From: Deltaproteobacteria bacterium
GTDB lineage: Bacteria > Myxococcota > UBA727 > VGSZ01
NCBI GenBank assembly: GCA_020850995.1
Contig: JADZDP010000204.1
Location: 1 to 37,468 of the forward strand
Direction of reading: 5' to 3'
Length of the DNA: 37,468 bases
The position numbers were made by a program, and so were the translations under genes. A model generated the notes under the pieces. It made no database searches, was not told where the DNA came from, and saw only the letters and a program-made list of their open reading frames with translations. Each line of letters begins with the position of its first letter. Positions within the stretch are counted from its first letter, which is position 1. Below, one piece after another: positions 16,913-25,597 of this stretch.

Positions 16913-18556
16913 GTGATCAAGGTGCGCAACGAGCGCGTGGTGCAGACGCGGCCCGAGGCGCTGACGCGTGAGCGCTCGAACGTCAACGACGAGACGCTCG
17001 CGCCGCCCGATCGCGAGCCGCCGCTGCCGCCGACGTCGCTGATCCCCGTGGTGGTGCCCGTTGGCGCGCACCCCGCGAGGGCGCCCGCAGGGCCCACGCG
17101 GATCGAGGCGCCGTGGAGCGCGCACGCCAAGGCGCTGGCGGCCGCTGCGCTGCACGCCGCGGCCGGCGCGACGGGGACGGAGGCCGTCGCCGCGGTGGTG
17201 GACTTCCTCCTCGAGAGCAAGGAGCTGAAGGGATCGCGCCTGTCGTGCGCCGTGGCCGTGGCCGGTGGTCCTCCGCTGTTGCGCGGGACCAGCGAGGCGG
17301 TCAATCCGTGCTCGAACGCCAAGCTGATGACGGCGGCGTACGCGCTGTCGGTGCTCGGGCCCCTGCACCGCTTCCCCACCGAGATGTTGCAGGCGCCGTC
17401 CGGCGCGCTGGTGGTGCGCGGCGCCTTCGATCCCACGCTCACCACCGACGACCTGGTGGCAATGGCGCTGGCGTTGCGGCAGCGCGGCATCGAGCGGGTG
17501 CCTGCGCTCATCGTCGACAACACGGCGCTCAAGGGCGGCAACGTGCCGCGCGCCTTCGACAAGTACGGCGACGAGGATTGGGAGTACCTGGCGCGGCCCG
17601 AGCCCTTGTCCGTGAACAAGAACGCCCTGCGCCTGGTGGTCACGCCGGGCACGCATGCCGGTGCGGCCGCGCACATCGACATCGACAATGGTGCCTTCGC
17701 CATCCACAGCAAGGTCTCCACCGTCGACGCTGGCGCGACGTTTCGTATCGGGTGCGACGAGCTCGACACCGCCGGTGTGTTGCGCCGCGACGCTCACGGC
17801 AAGGCCATCATCGAGGTGTGGGGCGACGTGGCGGCCGACTACCGCAAAGGCAAGGCGCTCGTGATGAAGATGCCCTCGCCCACGGAGGGCTTCATCGATC
17901 GGCTGCGCTTCGCTCTGCACAGCGCCGGCATTGTCGTCGACGGCGAGGTGAGCGAGGCGCCCGCGCCGCCCGGCTCGGTGGCCGTCCACACGCACAAGAG
18001 CAAGCCCCTCGGCGAGATCTTGCAAGAGAGCCTCGCCACCTCGAACGCCTTCGACCACGAGATGTTCGCGTTGGCCGCCGCCCAGCGCGAGACTGGCGGC
18101 CCGGTCTCACTCGCCGATGCCACGGCGCGGCTCGAGTCCTTCGTGGCCGACAGCCTCGGTGGCGTCTCTGTCATGGCCAACGCGTCGGGCATCGGCAACG
18201 AGAACAAGCTGCGTTGCCAAGACATCGTGGGCCTGTTGCAGAAGGCGATGCGCGAGCCGCGGCTCGCACCGCTGGTGCCCGCGCTCGCCACGCCGGGCGG
18301 CAAGGGGACGCTCAGGACGCGCATGCTCGGCACCGAGGCCGAGGGGCGCCTGCACGCCAAGACCGGCACGGGCGAGGGCGCCTGCGCGCTCTCCGGCGTG
18401 GTGGGCGACGTGGTGTTCAGCTTGCTCGTCGAGCGCACCGCCGCGGGCCGCGAGGCCGCCCGCGCCGCGCTCGACGCGCTCGGCATCGCGATGGCGGCGC
18501 TCGAGGGGTCAGCGTCGGCCCGCGCCCCGTTGCTATTAACCCCTGAGCTCACTTGA
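16913..18556 (+). CDS. dacB: PBP4/DacB-type D-alanyl-D-alanine carboxypeptidase/endopeptidase
   Basis: This 547-residue S13-family peptidase has the nucleophile motif SNAK (Ser134, Lys137) in NPCSNAKLMTAAYALSVLGP, an SGIGNENK segment at the SxN position and the KTGTG box before SGVVGDVVFSLLVE, with the long PBP4 inserted region between the first two. It would trim peptidoglycan stems or cleave cross-links. The first 65 residues are Arg/Pro/Asp-rich with no signal peptide or anchor, which is odd for a periplasmic enzyme, and no alternative start in frame supplies one. The C-terminal residues LTPELT and the stop codon are read from repeat element B, showing that the element was inserted at, and now defines, the gene's 3' end. 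Confidence 0.8.
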   Translation: MIKVRNERVVQTRPEALTRERSNVNDETLAPPDREPPLPPTSLIPVVVPVGAHPARAPAGPTRIEAPWSAHAKALAAAALHAAAGATGTEAVAAVVDFLLESKELKGSRLSCAVAVAGGPPLLRGTSEAVNPCSNAKLMTAAYALSVLGPLHRFPTEMLQAPSGALVVRGAFDPTLTTDDLVAMALALRQRGIERVPALIVDNTALKGGNVPRAFDKYGDEDWEYLARPEPLSVNKNALRLVVTPGTHAGAAAHIDIDNGAFAIHSKVSTVDAGATFRIGCDELDTAGVLRRDAHGKAIIEVWGDVAADYRKGKALVMKMPSPTEGFIDRLRFALHSAGIVVDGEVSEAPAPPGSVAVHTHKSKPLGEILQESLATSNAFDHEMFALAAAQRETGGPVSLADATARLESFVADSLGGVSVMANASGIGNENKLRCQDIVGLLQKAMREPRLAPLVPALATPGGKGTLRTRMLGTEAEGRLHAKTGTGEGACALSGVVGDVVFSLLVERTAAGREAARAALDALGIAMAALEGSASARAPLLLTPELT

Positions 18557-18700
18557 ATCTGCACTGATCCGCGAAGGGCATGGCCACGAGGTCAAGGAGC
18601 AGCGGAGGGCCATCCCCGTCGGGATGGACCGAGCACGCGACGCAGAGATCGTGGCCAGGACCAAGCGAAGCGGTGCAGATGCAAGTGAGCTCAGGGGTTA
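18537..18700 (+). repeat. Structured intergenic element, copy B
   Basis: This 164-bp element has 28-bp terminal inverted repeats with one mismatch, starting TAACCCCTGAGCTCACTTG and ending in its complement. Inside, TGGCCACGA pairs with TCGTGGCCA, and CCATCCC-CGTC-GGGATGG forms a hairpin. It supplies the TGA that ends dacB (18554-18556) and the TAA that ends the convergent radical SAM gene (18698-18700). It matches copy C at 158 of 164 positions; all six differences are in the outer arms. Confidence 0.9.
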
Positions 18701-20488
18701 GGTGGCCACCCGCGCCGCGGCCGGCAGCGCCACCTCGACGCGCCGTGACGGGTTGGGCGCGGCGTCGCGCAGCTCCACGACACCAGCGGCGTGGGCCGCG
18801 GCGTTCTTCTCGTAGAAGGTGGGCGGCTCCCACGAAACACCGGCGCGCATGCGCGCCTCCTCGGCGCGCAGCTTGGCGAGCACCACGCGCCCGGCCAGCG
18901 GCGCGGCCAACCGCGACTTCAGGCCGTACTCGCGCACGATCTCGTCGAGCGTCTGCTGCAGGCGCGCGGCGACGTGCGGGTTGCTCTTCTTGAAGTAGCG
19001 CGCCGCGGCCCAGAGCCCGCCGGCGTAGGCGAGGGCGAGATCCTTGGCCTCGCGGCGCACGCGCTCGCGCACACGCGGGCTCTCGTGGTGCTTGTGGCGC
19101 AGCCAGCCGTGCAGCGTGGTGCGCGCGATGCGCAGCACGCTCGGCCCGTTGACCTCGAAGTCGCGGCGAAACGCGCTCGTCAGGAACGCTCCTTCGGCGC
19201 CCGCCGGGATGTGCGCGTGGTGGAAGTTGAAGCGCGTCTGCCCGTGGACGTCTTGCAGCTTGGCCTCGTCGTCGGACAACAGGTCGCCCTTGGCCTTGTG
19301 CTCGCTCCACAGGGGGGTGCCCGGGATGGGGGTGTAGAGCATGAACTGGTGGAAGTCGGTGGCGTAGGCGACGGCGTAGTCGATGGCGCGCCCGAGGTTC
19401 TCGGGCGTGTGGCTCTCGAGCCCGATGATGCTCGAGCCGAGCACGCGCATGCCGTTCTCTTGCAGCTCGCGCACGAGCGCGGGTACGTCGATGCCGCGGA
19501 GCTTGTCGTACGCCGCGTCTTCGCCCTCGAGCCCCATCCACACCCAGGAGATGCCCAAGCGCACCAGCTGGTCGATGGTGTACTTGCTGAGCACGTGAGC
19601 CGAGCTGAACACGTAGAGCGCCCACGGCTTGTCGTGCTGCTCCATCAGCTCGAGCAGGCGCAGCGCGCGCTTCCGGTGCAAGAGGAAATTCTCGTCCATC
19701 ATGAAGAAGGACTGAGTACCGAGCTGCGCCTCGAGCGAGCACATCAGCTCGAAGAGCTGATCGCCCGTCTCGTAGAAGTGGATCATCTTCCCCTTGCCAC
19801 CGAACATCGCTGAGGTAGCGCAGAAGTTGCAGCCCATGGGGCAGCCCACCGAGCACAGCACGATGGCTGCCGTGTCTTGTGGTCCACCGCCGAGCGTTAC
19901 ACCCATGGTCTTGGCGCCGATGCCTGAGAGCACCGCCGGGTGGCGCATGGGCTTGCTCGCATCCTCGCCGAGGAAGCGCCGCATCCACGCGACACCTTCG
20001 CCGCGCACGATGTGATCGGCGTCGACCAGCTCGCGCACACCCGGGTGATTGGCGACATGGCCACCCACCACGATGGTCGCGTGCGGCTGGAGCTTCCTGA
20101 TGAGCGCGCACATCTTCGCCACCTTGGGCAGGTTGGGGATGATGGCGCCAATGCCGATGATGTCGTAGCGAACGCTCTTGAGCTCGTCGACGAAACGCTC
20201 GAGCGTGGGGAAGTCGAGCAGCGTGCACGGCGCGTCGAGGTTCTGCTGGATGAGCATCAAGCCGAACGAGCGGTGGTGCATGCGCAGCGAGAACACGCCC
20301 TGCTCGCGCGTCACTTGGTTGTGGTACAGCTCCATCGGGTTCTCTTTGCGGCTCTCCTCGTCGTCGACGGCGTAGGGGCCATAGGCCGACGCGAGCAGCA
20401 CGCGCGGCTTTCGGCCGAGCGGATCGCGCGCGAGCGGGTGGATGGGCTGGTCGGGGATCGGGGGCAGGACGCTGATCGCAGTGCTCAT
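18698..20488 (-). CDS. B12-binding-type radical SAM enzyme
   Basis: This 596-residue protein has a Rossmann-like cobalamin-binding-type domain (about 27-200; VRYDIIGIGAIIPNLPKVA, ATIVVGGHVANHPG, DHIVRGEG) and a radical SAM core with the cluster motif CPMGCNFC (Cys216, 220, 223), then FMMDENFLLH, VWMGLEG and MLYTPIPGTPLW. The classical DxHxxG cobalamin motif is not visible, as in many relatives, so B12 use is uncertain. Such enzymes methylate or rearrange unactivated carbons in lipids, pigments and natural products. It lies 72 bp downstream of the GMC oxidoreductase gene on the same strand and may share its pathway. The start codon sits in the loop of a perfect hairpin, and no Shine-Dalgarno is present. 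Confidence 0.85.
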   Translation of the reverse strand: MSTAISVLPPIPDQPIHPLARDPLGRKPRVLLASAYGPYAVDDEESRKENPMELYHNQVTREQGVFSLRMHHRSFGLMLIQQNLDAPCTLLDFPTLERFVDELKSVRYDIIGIGAIIPNLPKVAKMCALIRKLQPHATIVVGGHVANHPGVRELVDADHIVRGEGVAWMRRFLGEDASKPMRHPAVLSGIGAKTMGVTLGGGPQDTAAIVLCSVGCPMGCNFCATSAMFGGKGKMIHFYETGDQLFELMCSLEAQLGTQSFFMMDENFLLHRKRALRLLELMEQHDKPWALYVFSSAHVLSKYTIDQLVRLGISWVWMGLEGEDAAYDKLRGIDVPALVRELQENGMRVLGSSIIGLESHTPENLGRAIDYAVAYATDFHQFMLYTPIPGTPLWSEHKAKGDLLSDDEAKLQDVHGQTRFNFHHAHIPAGAEGAFLTSAFRRDFEVNGPSVLRIARTTLHGWLRHKHHESPRVRERVRREAKDLALAYAGGLWAAARYFKKSNPHVAARLQQTLDEIVREYGLKSRLAAPLAGRVVLAKLRAEEARMRAGVSWEPPTFYEKNAAAHAAGVVELRDAAPNPSRRVEVALPAAARVAT

Positions 20489-20500
20489 GATGCGATCAGC
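20471..20500 (-). promoter_or_regulatory. 10-bp perfect inverted repeat enclosing the radical SAM start codon
   Basis: GCTGATCGCA and its exact complement flank a 10-nt loop (TCATGAGCAC in the mRNA sense) that contains the initiating ATG. It may be an RNA hairpin that presents or hides the start codon, or a protein operator at the gene start. Confidence 0.6.
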
Positions 20501-20560
20501 GATACCGCGACTACTGTCACGGTCTCGTCTTGGTGGGTGCGCGTCAGCGCACGCGCTTTG

Positions 20561-22144
20561 TCATGGTTTGGTCTTGGCGCTCGGGACCTTGCTCATGGCG
20601 CGCTCGGCCATGGCCGTGATGGTGAGCGAGGGGTTGACGCCCGGGTTCGCCGACATGGCCGCGCCGTCGACGACGTAGAGGCCGGGGTAGCCGAACACCT
20701 GGTGGTCGGCGTCGATGACGCCCTCGCTGGCGTCGCGTCCCATGCACGCGCCGCCCAGGATGTGCGCGGTGGTGGGCACGCCCAAGAGCGTCTCGGTGAG
20801 GATGCTCATCACCACGCCCTTGAGCTTGTCGGCGAAGCGGCGCGCCAGATCGGTGGCCTCGGGCATGAAGGCGGAGGGCGCCGCGCTCGGATCGTCGAGC
20901 ACGGTGACGAGCCCGCGCTGAAAGCCGGTGCGCGCGCTGCGCCCGAGCGTCATGCGCAGCGTGCCCTCGAGCGTGCGCATGTAGAGCAGGATCTGCGTGT
21001 GTTTGGCGTGATCGCGCACGGTGAGCGCGCGCACCCAGCGCAGCGGTTGCTCGGCGAAGCCGCGCGCCGCGCCGGCGAAGCGGCCCAGCGCCGACGACGC
21101 TGGCGAGTGCGGCAAGGCCAAGGTGCGGAAGAAGCCCGAGCCGCGCCCGTAGCGCACCGGCTCGATGTGGCTGTGCTCGTCGGTGTGCAGGATCGAGGTG
21201 ATGGCGATGCCCTCGGTGAGGTCCTCGTCGCGCTCGGGCGTGACGATGCCGATGAGCGCCTCCGAGTTGGTGCGCACGAAGTCGCCCACGCGCGGTGACA
21301 AGCGCGGCAGCCCATTCGGGTCTTCGCGCATGGCGAGCAAGAGCGGCATGGTGCCCATGACGCCGCCGGCGAGCACCACCCGATCGGCGCTCAGCGTGTC
21401 GCGGCGCGCGTGATCGAAGGTGCCGCGCGCTTCGACGGTGAAGCCGCCGCCCGCGCGTTCGCGCACCGCGCTGACCTCGGTCTCGGTGCGCACCTCGAGG
21501 CCGAGGCGCTCCGCCAGGTACAGGTAGTTCCTATCGAGGCTGTTCTTGGCGCCGTGGCGACAGCCGGTCATGCACGCGCCGCAGAACTTGCAGCCGGTGC
21601 GCTCGGGGCCCTTGCCGCCGAAGAAGGGGTCGGCGACGGTCACGCCAGGCGGACCGAAGAACACGCCAACCTGCGCGAGGTGGAACTGATCCTCGCGGCC
21701 GAGCTCCGCCGCGATCTGCCGCAGCACCTCGTCGCCGCGGGTCATGCGCGGGTTGTCGGCCACCCCCAGCATGCGTCGCGCCGTCTGGTAGTGCGGCGCC
21801 AGCTCGTCGGCCCAGCGCGCGAGCTTGCTCCACGACGGCGCCGCGAAGAACTCGTCCGACGGCATGGGCAGAGTGTTCGCGTAGACCAAGCTGCCGCCGC
21901 CGAAGCCCACCCCGTGCAGCACCGTCAGGTGCTCGAGGAAGGACATCTGAAAGAGCCCGCGCAGGCCGAGCGTGGGGCTCCACAGCCAGTTGCGCACGTC
22001 CCAATTGGTCTTCGGGAAGTCCTCGGGCGCGAAGCGCCGGCCCTTCTCGACGAGCAGAACCCGGTAGCCCTTCTCGACCAGGCGCAGCGCGGAGACGCTG
22101 CCGCCGAAGCCGCTGCCGACGATGATCCAGTCGTAGTTCGCCAT
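20561..22144 (-). CDS. GMC-family FAD oxidoreductase, cholesterol-oxidase-like
   Basis: This 527-residue flavoprotein has the FAD-binding fingerprint VGSGFGGSVSALRLVEKG at its N-terminus followed by VEKGRR, the GVGFGGGSLVYANTL loop, a Cys-rich insert CKFCGACMTGC (about residue 183) and the C-terminal flavin/active-site block TAHILGGACMG and VVDGAAMSANPGVNPSLTI. The candidate catalytic residues are the conserved His and Asn of those last motifs. The layout is that of ChoD-type cholesterol/steroid oxidases, which oxidise a 3-hydroxyl, but the actual alcohol is unknown. The four closely spaced Cys suggest a metal site. It forms a minus-strand cluster with the radical SAM enzyme and a c-type cytochrome that could accept its electrons. 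Confidence 0.85.
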   Translation of the reverse strand: MANYDWIIVGSGFGGSVSALRLVEKGYRVLLVEKGRRFAPEDFPKTNWDVRNWLWSPTLGLRGLFQMSFLEHLTVLHGVGFGGGSLVYANTLPMPSDEFFAAPSWSKLARWADELAPHYQTARRMLGVADNPRMTRGDEVLRQIAAELGREDQFHLAQVGVFFGPPGVTVADPFFGGKGPERTGCKFCGACMTGCRHGAKNSLDRNYLYLAERLGLEVRTETEVSAVRERAGGGFTVEARGTFDHARRDTLSADRVVLAGGVMGTMPLLLAMREDPNGLPRLSPRVGDFVRTNSEALIGIVTPERDEDLTEGIAITSILHTDEHSHIEPVRYGRGSGFFRTLALPHSPASSALGRFAGAARGFAEQPLRWVRALTVRDHAKHTQILLYMRTLEGTLRMTLGRSARTGFQRGLVTVLDDPSAAPSAFMPEATDLARRFADKLKGVVMSILTETLLGVPTTAHILGGACMGRDASEGVIDADHQVFGYPGLYVVDGAAMSANPGVNPSLTITAMAERAMSKVPSAKTKP

Positions 22145-22150
22145 GACGCG

Positions 22151-22156
22151 CGCATA
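22151..22156 (-). promoter_or_regulatory. Candidate -10 hexamer for a leaderless GMC oxidoreductase mRNA
   Basis: On the minus strand TATGCG ends exactly 6 nt before the ATG at 22144. No Shine-Dalgarno intervenes. Confidence 0.4.
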
Positions 22157-22235
22157 GCACGGGGCGACGTCATGCGCGCGCCCGCTCGGTCCGGGGTCAT
22201 GAAACGAGCTCTCGCGCTCGGACGATCGAGGCGTG

Positions 22236-22574
22236 TCAGCCCGGCCAGGTCTGGCGCAAGTACGCCATCAAGTCCGCCGCTTCCTGCTCCGACATCGCGC
22301 TGGTCGGCACGTGGCTGCCGCCGGCCACCACCTGCGCGAGGCCCACGTCGTCCTCGGCCGGCACCAGCGCGGACATCGGCTGGCTGGTGCCGGTGCCGTC
22401 GGCGTCGTGGCACGAGGCGCAGGCGCGGGTGTACACGGCCGCGCCGCTGCTGGCGGTGCCGGTGAGGCCGAGCACGCGAGTCACCCGTTCTGAGCTGGGC
22501 GCGCCGCACGCGGCGAGCGCCCCGAGGGCGGCGACGACGATGGCAAGGGTCGCGAGAGTGGTGCGCACGGTCAT
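22236..22574 (-). CDS. Lipid-anchored monohaem cytochrome c
   Basis: This 112-residue lipoprotein (signal peptide with lipobox LAAC, Cys23) carries one haem-binding motif CASCH (52-56) preceded by GAAVYTRAC. Met residues in SAMSEQEAADLMAYLR could supply the sixth ligand, and the closing helix is typical of class I cytochromes. It would carry electrons at the periplasmic face. A GAGGAG Shine-Dalgarno lies 8 nt before the ATG, in contrast to the adjacent oxidoreductase gene. It lies 91 bp upstream of the GMC oxidoreductase on the same strand, which makes an electron-transfer partnership plausible. Confidence 0.85.
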   Translation of the reverse strand: MTVRTTLATLAIVVAALGALAACGAPSSERVTRVLGLTGTASSGAAVYTRACASCHDADGTGTSQPMSALVPAEDDVGLAQVVAGGSHVPTSAMSEQEAADLMAYLRQTWPG

Positions 22575-22711
22575 GGCGAGTACTCCTCAACGATCGCCTC
22601 GCCGCGGCTCCGTACGGCCCGCAGTCGAGGCGCAACGTTCGATCGCGACTGTGGATCACCGCGCGTGCCGCGTGCAACCGGCGCGTTGCCGACAGCGAGT
22701 GCCGGACGGGC

Positions 22712-22717
22712 TATAGA
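22712..22717 (+). promoter_or_regulatory. Candidate -10 hexamer for the hybrid histidine kinase
   Basis: TATAGA lies 10 nt before the ATG at 22728. This is a good match to TATAAT in a GC-rich divergent intergenic region, and it leaves a leader of only about 3-5 nt. Confidence 0.45.
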
Positions 22718-22727
22718 CGGAGCACCC

Positions 22728-24470
22728 ATGTTTCCTCCTGAGGTCCAGCGCCTGCTGCTGCGCTCCACCGCGCTCCTGGTGGCGGTCAGCTCGCTGATCG
22801 GCGTGCTGCAGGCGGTTCATCTGCGCGGCGCCGACGTCGCGACCGTGATCGGCGGGCTCGCGGTGCTCGTGCCGCTGCTCGCCCTCGCGCTCGGCGAGGC
22901 CGGGCGAGTGCGCGCCGGCGGCGCCTTGTTGGTGGCGTCCATCTTCGTCCTGGTCAGCGCCATCACGGCCTATTACGGCAACCGCTACTCAGGCACCTCC
23001 ACGCTGTACCTGCTGTGCGCCATGCTCGCTGGCTTCTTGGTCGGTCCTCGGGCCGCCATCACGGTGGCCAGCGGGGCCGTCATCGTGGGTGGGGCGCTCG
23101 CGGTGGTCGAGATGAGCGTCGGGCTCGCCACGCGCGACTCCACGGCGCTCATGCGCTTCACCACGCACGCGGCAACCTTGGCCGCCACCACCGCGCTCTT
23201 CGTGGTGGCGCTGCGCGCGCTCGGGCGCTCGCTCAGCGAGGCGAAACAGCGCACCGACGAGCTGACCCAGGTGCGCACTGGCCTGGAGCAGGAGGTGGCG
23301 GCGCGCACCAAGAGCCTGGTGGAGGCGCGCGACGCCGCGCTCGCCGCCGACCGGGCCAAGGGTGCCTTCCTCGCCAACATCAGCCACGAGCTGCGCACGC
23401 CGCTGCACGCGCTGCTGGCCACGGCCGCCGAGCTCGAGCACGGCGAGCTGCGCCCGGAGCAGCGCGAGCTGGTCGGCGTGGTGCGGCGGGGCGGCGACGC
23501 GCTCCTGCAGATCGTGCAGGACCTCATCGATCAGGCGCGCATCGAGGCCGGGCGCATGCCCATCGAGCATGTCGCCTGGTCCCCCCGCGACGCCGTCGAG
23601 GATGTACTGGCGTTGCAGCAAGGGGAGGCCGAGGCACGCGGCCTGCGGCTGCGTGCCCAGATCGACGACAGCGTGCCTGCGCGCGTGGCGGGCGACCCGG
23701 CGCGCGTGCGCCAGGTGCTCTTGAACCTGGTGGGCAACGCCATGAAGTTCACGCCCAAGGGTTCGGTCGAGATCTCGGTCAAGCGCCCCGATGACGAGCA
23801 CCTGCAGTTCTTGGTGACCGATACCGGCATCGGCATCGCCTCGGCCGATCAGCGCCGGCTGTTTGCGCCCTTCTCGCAGATCGACAGCTCCGCGACCCGT
23901 CGCTACGGCGGCACTGGCTTGGGCCTGTCCATCAGCCGGCAGCTCGTCGAGCTGATGGGTGGCAGCATCGACGTCGACAGCGCGGTGGGCGTGGGCAGCA
24001 CCTTCCGCTTCACCGTCCACGCGCCGGCGACCATGTCGGAGGAGGGGCACGCGCAGCCCGTGCCCGACGTGCGCGGCCTGCGCGTCCTCGTGGTCGAGGA
24101 CAACGCCGTCAACCGGCGCGTCGCCGAGCTGATGCTCGCGCGCCTGGGCTGCGACGCCCGCGCCGTCGACGGGGGCCAGGCGGCGCTCGACGCGATTCGC
24201 GCCGATTCCTACGACGTGGTGTTGCTCGACATCCAGATGCCCGATCTCGATGGCCTCGAGGTCGCACGGCGGGTGCGCTCGGCGCACGGATCGCGTCCGC
24301 GTATTGTGGTGATGACGGCGAGCGCGCAGCCCAACGACGCCGAGGCGGCGGCGGTGGCCGGAGCCGACAGTTTCCTGCCGAAGCCGGTGTCGCTCAACCA
24401 ACTGGCGTGCGCGCTCGACGCTGCCCGCGCTGGTGACGAGGGCGGCGCCGCGCGCGACGCGCCGAGGTGA
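22728..24470 (+). CDS. Hybrid sensor histidine kinase with C-terminal receiver domain
   Basis: This 580-residue protein has six N-terminal transmembrane helices (about residues 12-165) forming an integral sensor without a large periplasmic domain. A coiled-coil linker leads to a HisKA domain with FLANISHELRTPLH (phosphorylated His220). The ATPase domain has LLNLVGNAMKFTP (N box), DTGIGI (G1), FAPFSQ and GGTGLGLSI. A receiver domain from about residue 450 has VVEDNAVNRR, the phospho-acceptor Asp501 in LLDIQMPDLDG, and KPVS. The kinase would autophosphorylate and pass the phosphate to its own receiver. No separate response regulator or Hpt gene is nearby, so the downstream target is unknown. 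It is divergent from the cytochrome gene. Confidence 0.9.
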   Translation: MFPPEVQRLLLRSTALLVAVSSLIGVLQAVHLRGADVATVIGGLAVLVPLLALALGEAGRVRAGGALLVASIFVLVSAITAYYGNRYSGTSTLYLLCAMLAGFLVGPRAAITVASGAVIVGGALAVVEMSVGLATRDSTALMRFTTHAATLAATTALFVVALRALGRSLSEAKQRTDELTQVRTGLEQEVAARTKSLVEARDAALAADRAKGAFLANISHELRTPLHALLATAAELEHGELRPEQRELVGVVRRGGDALLQIVQDLIDQARIEAGRMPIEHVAWSPRDAVEDVLALQQGEAEARGLRLRAQIDDSVPARVAGDPARVRQVLLNLVGNAMKFTPKGSVEISVKRPDDEHLQFLVTDTGIGIASADQRRLFAPFSQIDSSATRRYGGTGLGLSISRQLVELMGGSIDVDSAVGVGSTFRFTVHAPATMSEEGHAQPVPDVRGLRVLVVEDNAVNRRVAELMLARLGCDARAVDGGQAALDAIRADSYDVVLLDIQMPDLDGLEVARRVRSAHGSRPRIVVMTASAQPNDAEAAAVAGADSFLPKPVSLNQLACALDAARAGDEGGAARDAPR

Positions 24471-24472
24471 CG

Positions 24473-25588
24473 CTACTGCTCGGCGCGCACCGCGCGGCCA
24501 TCCCAGACGTAGCGCACGCGTCGGCTGCGATCGGCGATGGCGAGGCTGGCGTCGTCTGACGCACAGGTGCAGGTCGCTTCGACGGTGGTGATGCCGAGCT
24601 CGCCGCGTTCGCAGGCCACCTTGTCGTGGCACGCCTTCACAAAGCTCGCCGCGCGATCGTGGGAGAACGCGTACATGCCGCCGCCTTGGGGTACGAACCA
24701 TGCGCCGTGGTCGTTCCAGCCGGTGAGCACCTTGGTGGGCACGCGCCCGCCAGCGCGCCACAGGCGCAGCTCGTCATCCCGCTCGAGCGCGACCGAATCG
24801 TCGTCGCTGCGCCCGGCCACCTGCCGACAGGATCGGCGCGCGCGATCGAGGCGGAACGCGAGCACGACGGCGCGACCCTGGCTGGTGCCGCGCCAGGCCA
24901 TCCAGTCGTCGAACACCTGCGGCGCGCCCGCGAAGCTCGGCGTCACGCCGCCGAGCCTCGGCCGACAGGCGGCCCGCGCGGCGGCGAAGCCCGCATCGGC
25001 GATGGTACCGAGATCACGCACGACGGCTGCGATCTCCGCCTCGACCTGCCGCGCCGGCTCGAGCGGGCCCACGAAGCCAGCGCCGCGCAGCTCGCCGAGC
25101 GTGAGCGCGAGCTTGCCCTGCACCTCGGCGATGGCGCCGCGGCCCTTGCCGATCCGCTCCACGACGGCGGGGCCGACCAGGCCGGCGTCGACGAACGCGG
25201 CCAGCGCCTCCACGGTGCGGTTCGCGGCGCCGAGCGCCACGGTGGCGCGCTCTTCGAGCGCGGCTGCCTGATCGCGCGTCGAGCGCGCCGCGTCGACCGC
25301 GGCCTGGGCGCGCTGCAGCGCGGAAACGCCGGCGCGACAGCGCTCGTGATCAAAGCGACGGAAGGCGCGCCAGCGCTGCTCCTGGTCGCGCACGTGCGAC
25401 ACCGCGCGCTCCACCTCGAGCCTTGCCTCATCGACCGCGCGGGGCGCCAGGGCGCCGCCGCTCTTGGCCGTCAGCTCGTCGAGCGCGACGCCAAGAGCGC
25501 CGTCACATTCGGCCGGACGCTCGCTGCATGCGCCGAGCAGCGCGCTCGCCACCATGATCAGCAGGTGTTCGCGGCGTGCGCGCACCAT
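24473..25588 (-). CDS. Lipoprotein with helical, coiled-coil-rich middle region
   Basis: This 371-residue lipoprotein (lipobox LLGAC, Cys21) has a long Ala/Glu/Arg-rich helical part (about 40-200) likely to form coiled coils, then a mixed C-terminal domain with several Cys (ACHDKVACERGEL, TCTCASDD). I do not recognise the family. Its start is 9 bp after the stop of the upstream lipoprotein gene, so the three minus-strand lipoproteins here form an operon. Its stop lies 2 bp from the convergent histidine kinase stop. Confidence 0.65.
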   Translation of the reverse strand: MVRARREHLLIMVASALLGACSERPAECDGALGVALDELTAKSGGALAPRAVDEARLEVERAVSHVRDQEQRWRAFRRFDHERCRAGVSALQRAQAAVDAARSTRDQAAALEERATVALGAANRTVEALAAFVDAGLVGPAVVERIGKGRGAIAEVQGKLALTLGELRGAGFVGPLEPARQVEAEIAAVVRDLGTIADAGFAAARAACRPRLGGVTPSFAGAPQVFDDWMAWRGTSQGRAVVLAFRLDRARRSCRQVAGRSDDDSVALERDDELRLWRAGGRVPTKVLTGWNDHGAWFVPQGGGMYAFSHDRAASFVKACHDKVACERGELGITTVEATCTCASDDASLAIADRSRRVRYVWDGRAVRAEQ

Positions 25589-25597
25589 CGATGAGCC

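Noticed and set aside
18580..18700. Peptide conserved between elements B and C (open frames through the interior)
   Set aside because: The frames lack a start codon within the element, and the change pattern against copy A follows base pairing in stems rather than codon positions; identity of B and C alone is explained by recent copying.
18557..20228. Alternative minus-strand frame of 559 codons overlapping the radical SAM gene
   Set aside because: It is a shadow of the radical SAM frame: Arg/His-rich, no domain, and it runs across repeat element B.
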